Shown: positions 6,489 to 6,943 of the stretch, piece after piece
Layout: each line of letters starts with the position of its first letter
How positions within the stretch are numbered: position 1 is the stretch's first letter
Source of the DNA: Campylobacterales bacterium
GTDB lineage: Bacteria > Campylobacterota > Campylobacteria > Campylobacterales > JACAEZ01
Assembly (NCBI GenBank): GCA_013388565.1
Contig: JACAEZ010000127.1
Coordinates: 1 to 6,943, forward strand
DNA length: 6,943 nt
Reading direction: 5' to 3'
Position numbers and translations under genes: made by a program
Notes under the pieces: generated by a model
What the model was told of the DNA's origin: nothing
Databases searched by the model: none
What the model saw: only the letters and a program-made list of their open reading frames with translations

Positions 6489-6943
6489 AACTGTTTCATG
6501 ATGGCACTCCTTTGTTGGTTTTAGCTCCACTTGCTGGATATACTGATTTGCCATTTAGGTCGGTTGTAAAAAAGTTTGGTGCAGATTTGACTGTTAGTGA
6601 GATGATAAGCTCTAATGCTTTGGTCTATAATAGTCAAAGAACATACAAAATGTTAGAAAAATCTCCAATAGAAAATCCATACTCTGTTCAAATAGCTGGA
6701 AACAATAAAAATGTTATTAAAGATGCTGTAAATATTTTGAATGATTTTGATTTTATTGATATTATAGATTTGAATTGTGGATGTCCTGCTACAAAGATTG
6801 TAAATCATGGAAGTGGAAGTTCGCTATTAAAAGATTTAAATTTATTAAAAGAGCTACTTTCAACAATAAAAGATAATAGTAAAAAAAAGTATATTAGTGC
6901 AAAGATTAGAATAGGGTACGATAAAAAAAATCCTGTTGAAATA
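6485..6943 (+). CDS. dusB: tRNA-dihydrouridine synthase, N-terminal part (3' end outside window)
   Basis: Dus enzymes use FMN and NADPH to reduce uridine to dihydrouridine in the tRNA D-loop. The frame is open for 153 codons to the window edge, about half of a family protein of 310-330. The TIM-barrel start is LAPLAGYTDLPFR at 13-25 (FMN-binding, matching APMAGITDRPFR of E. coli DusB). The DusB-like LTVSEMISSNALV is at 35-47 and the flavin contact VQIAGN at 68-73. The catalytic-cysteine motif is LNCGCPATKIVNHGSGSSLL at 96-115, with C100 the active-site Cys and C98 an additional neighbour. AKIRIGYD at 139-146 supplies the expected FMN-binding Lys140. The TTG start overlaps the upstream stop (TTGA) with GGAG 8 bases before it. 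The DusB subtype is inferred from motif similarity; target position in tRNA is not shown by the sequence. Confidence 0.92.
   Translation, partial: MKLFHDGTPLLVLAPLAGYTDLPFRSVVKKFGADLTVSEMISSNALVYNSQRTYKMLEKSPIENPYSVQIAGNNKNVIKDAVNILNDFDFIDIIDLNCGCPATKIVNHGSGSSLLKDLNLLKELLSTIKDNSKKKYISAKIRIGYDKKNPVEI
6486..6498 (+). other. Short palindrome over the dusB start
   Basis: TGAAAC (6486-6491) and GTTTCA (6493-6498) are exact reverse complements around a single T. As an RNA hairpin this would be a 5-bp stem with a CUG loop covering the stop codon of the membrane-protein gene and two bases of the dusB TTG. It is short enough to be chance; an effect on dusB initiation is only an inference. Confidence 0.3.

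Overview
The window is a strongly AT-rich stretch in which every gene lies on the + strand. Arginine is encoded almost only by AGA, and third positions are nearly all A or T. The gene order (inositol-monophosphatase family, accD, rlmH, dksA, small membrane protein, dusB) matches the order I recall for Cj0128c to Cj0123c of Campylobacter jejuni. This points to a member of the Campylobacterota (Epsilonproteobacteria). The composition and the adjoining gltBD pair suggest an Arcobacter- or Sulfurimonas-like free-living relative, but the genus is only an inference.

Layout. Positions 1-1709 hold the C-terminal part of gltB (5' end outside the window), followed after 2 bases by complete gltD (1712-3091). 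Together they encode NADPH-type glutamate synthase. Then come an inositol-monophosphatase-family gene (3091-3810), accD with a TTG start (3814-4659), rlmH (4656-5117), a short dksA with a GTG start (5130-5486), a two-TM membrane protein of unknown function (5490-6488), and the first 153 codons of dusB with a TTG start (6485-6943, runs off the window).

The junctions are all tight: gaps of 2, 3, 12 and 3 bases and overlaps of 1, 4 and 4 bases. I see no convincing internal promoter, terminator, RNA gene, repeat array, mobile element or CRISPR. There is no gap over 12 bases, so the block most likely is one polycistronic unit whose promoter lies upstream of the window.

Functionally the unit joins nitrogen assimilation (GltBD), the first committed step of fatty-acid synthesis (AccD, the carboxyltransferase beta subunit), ribosome and tRNA modification (RlmH, DusB) and a stringent-response transcription factor (DksA). 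This looks like a growth-linked housekeeping operon rather than an accessory island. I found no evidence of a new defence, mobile or biosynthetic system. The points most worth a second look are the uncharacterised membrane protein, whose N-terminus resembles LapA in layout and whose cytoplasmic part is helical, and short inverted repeats that pair bases of the start codon at both 4-base-overlap junctions.
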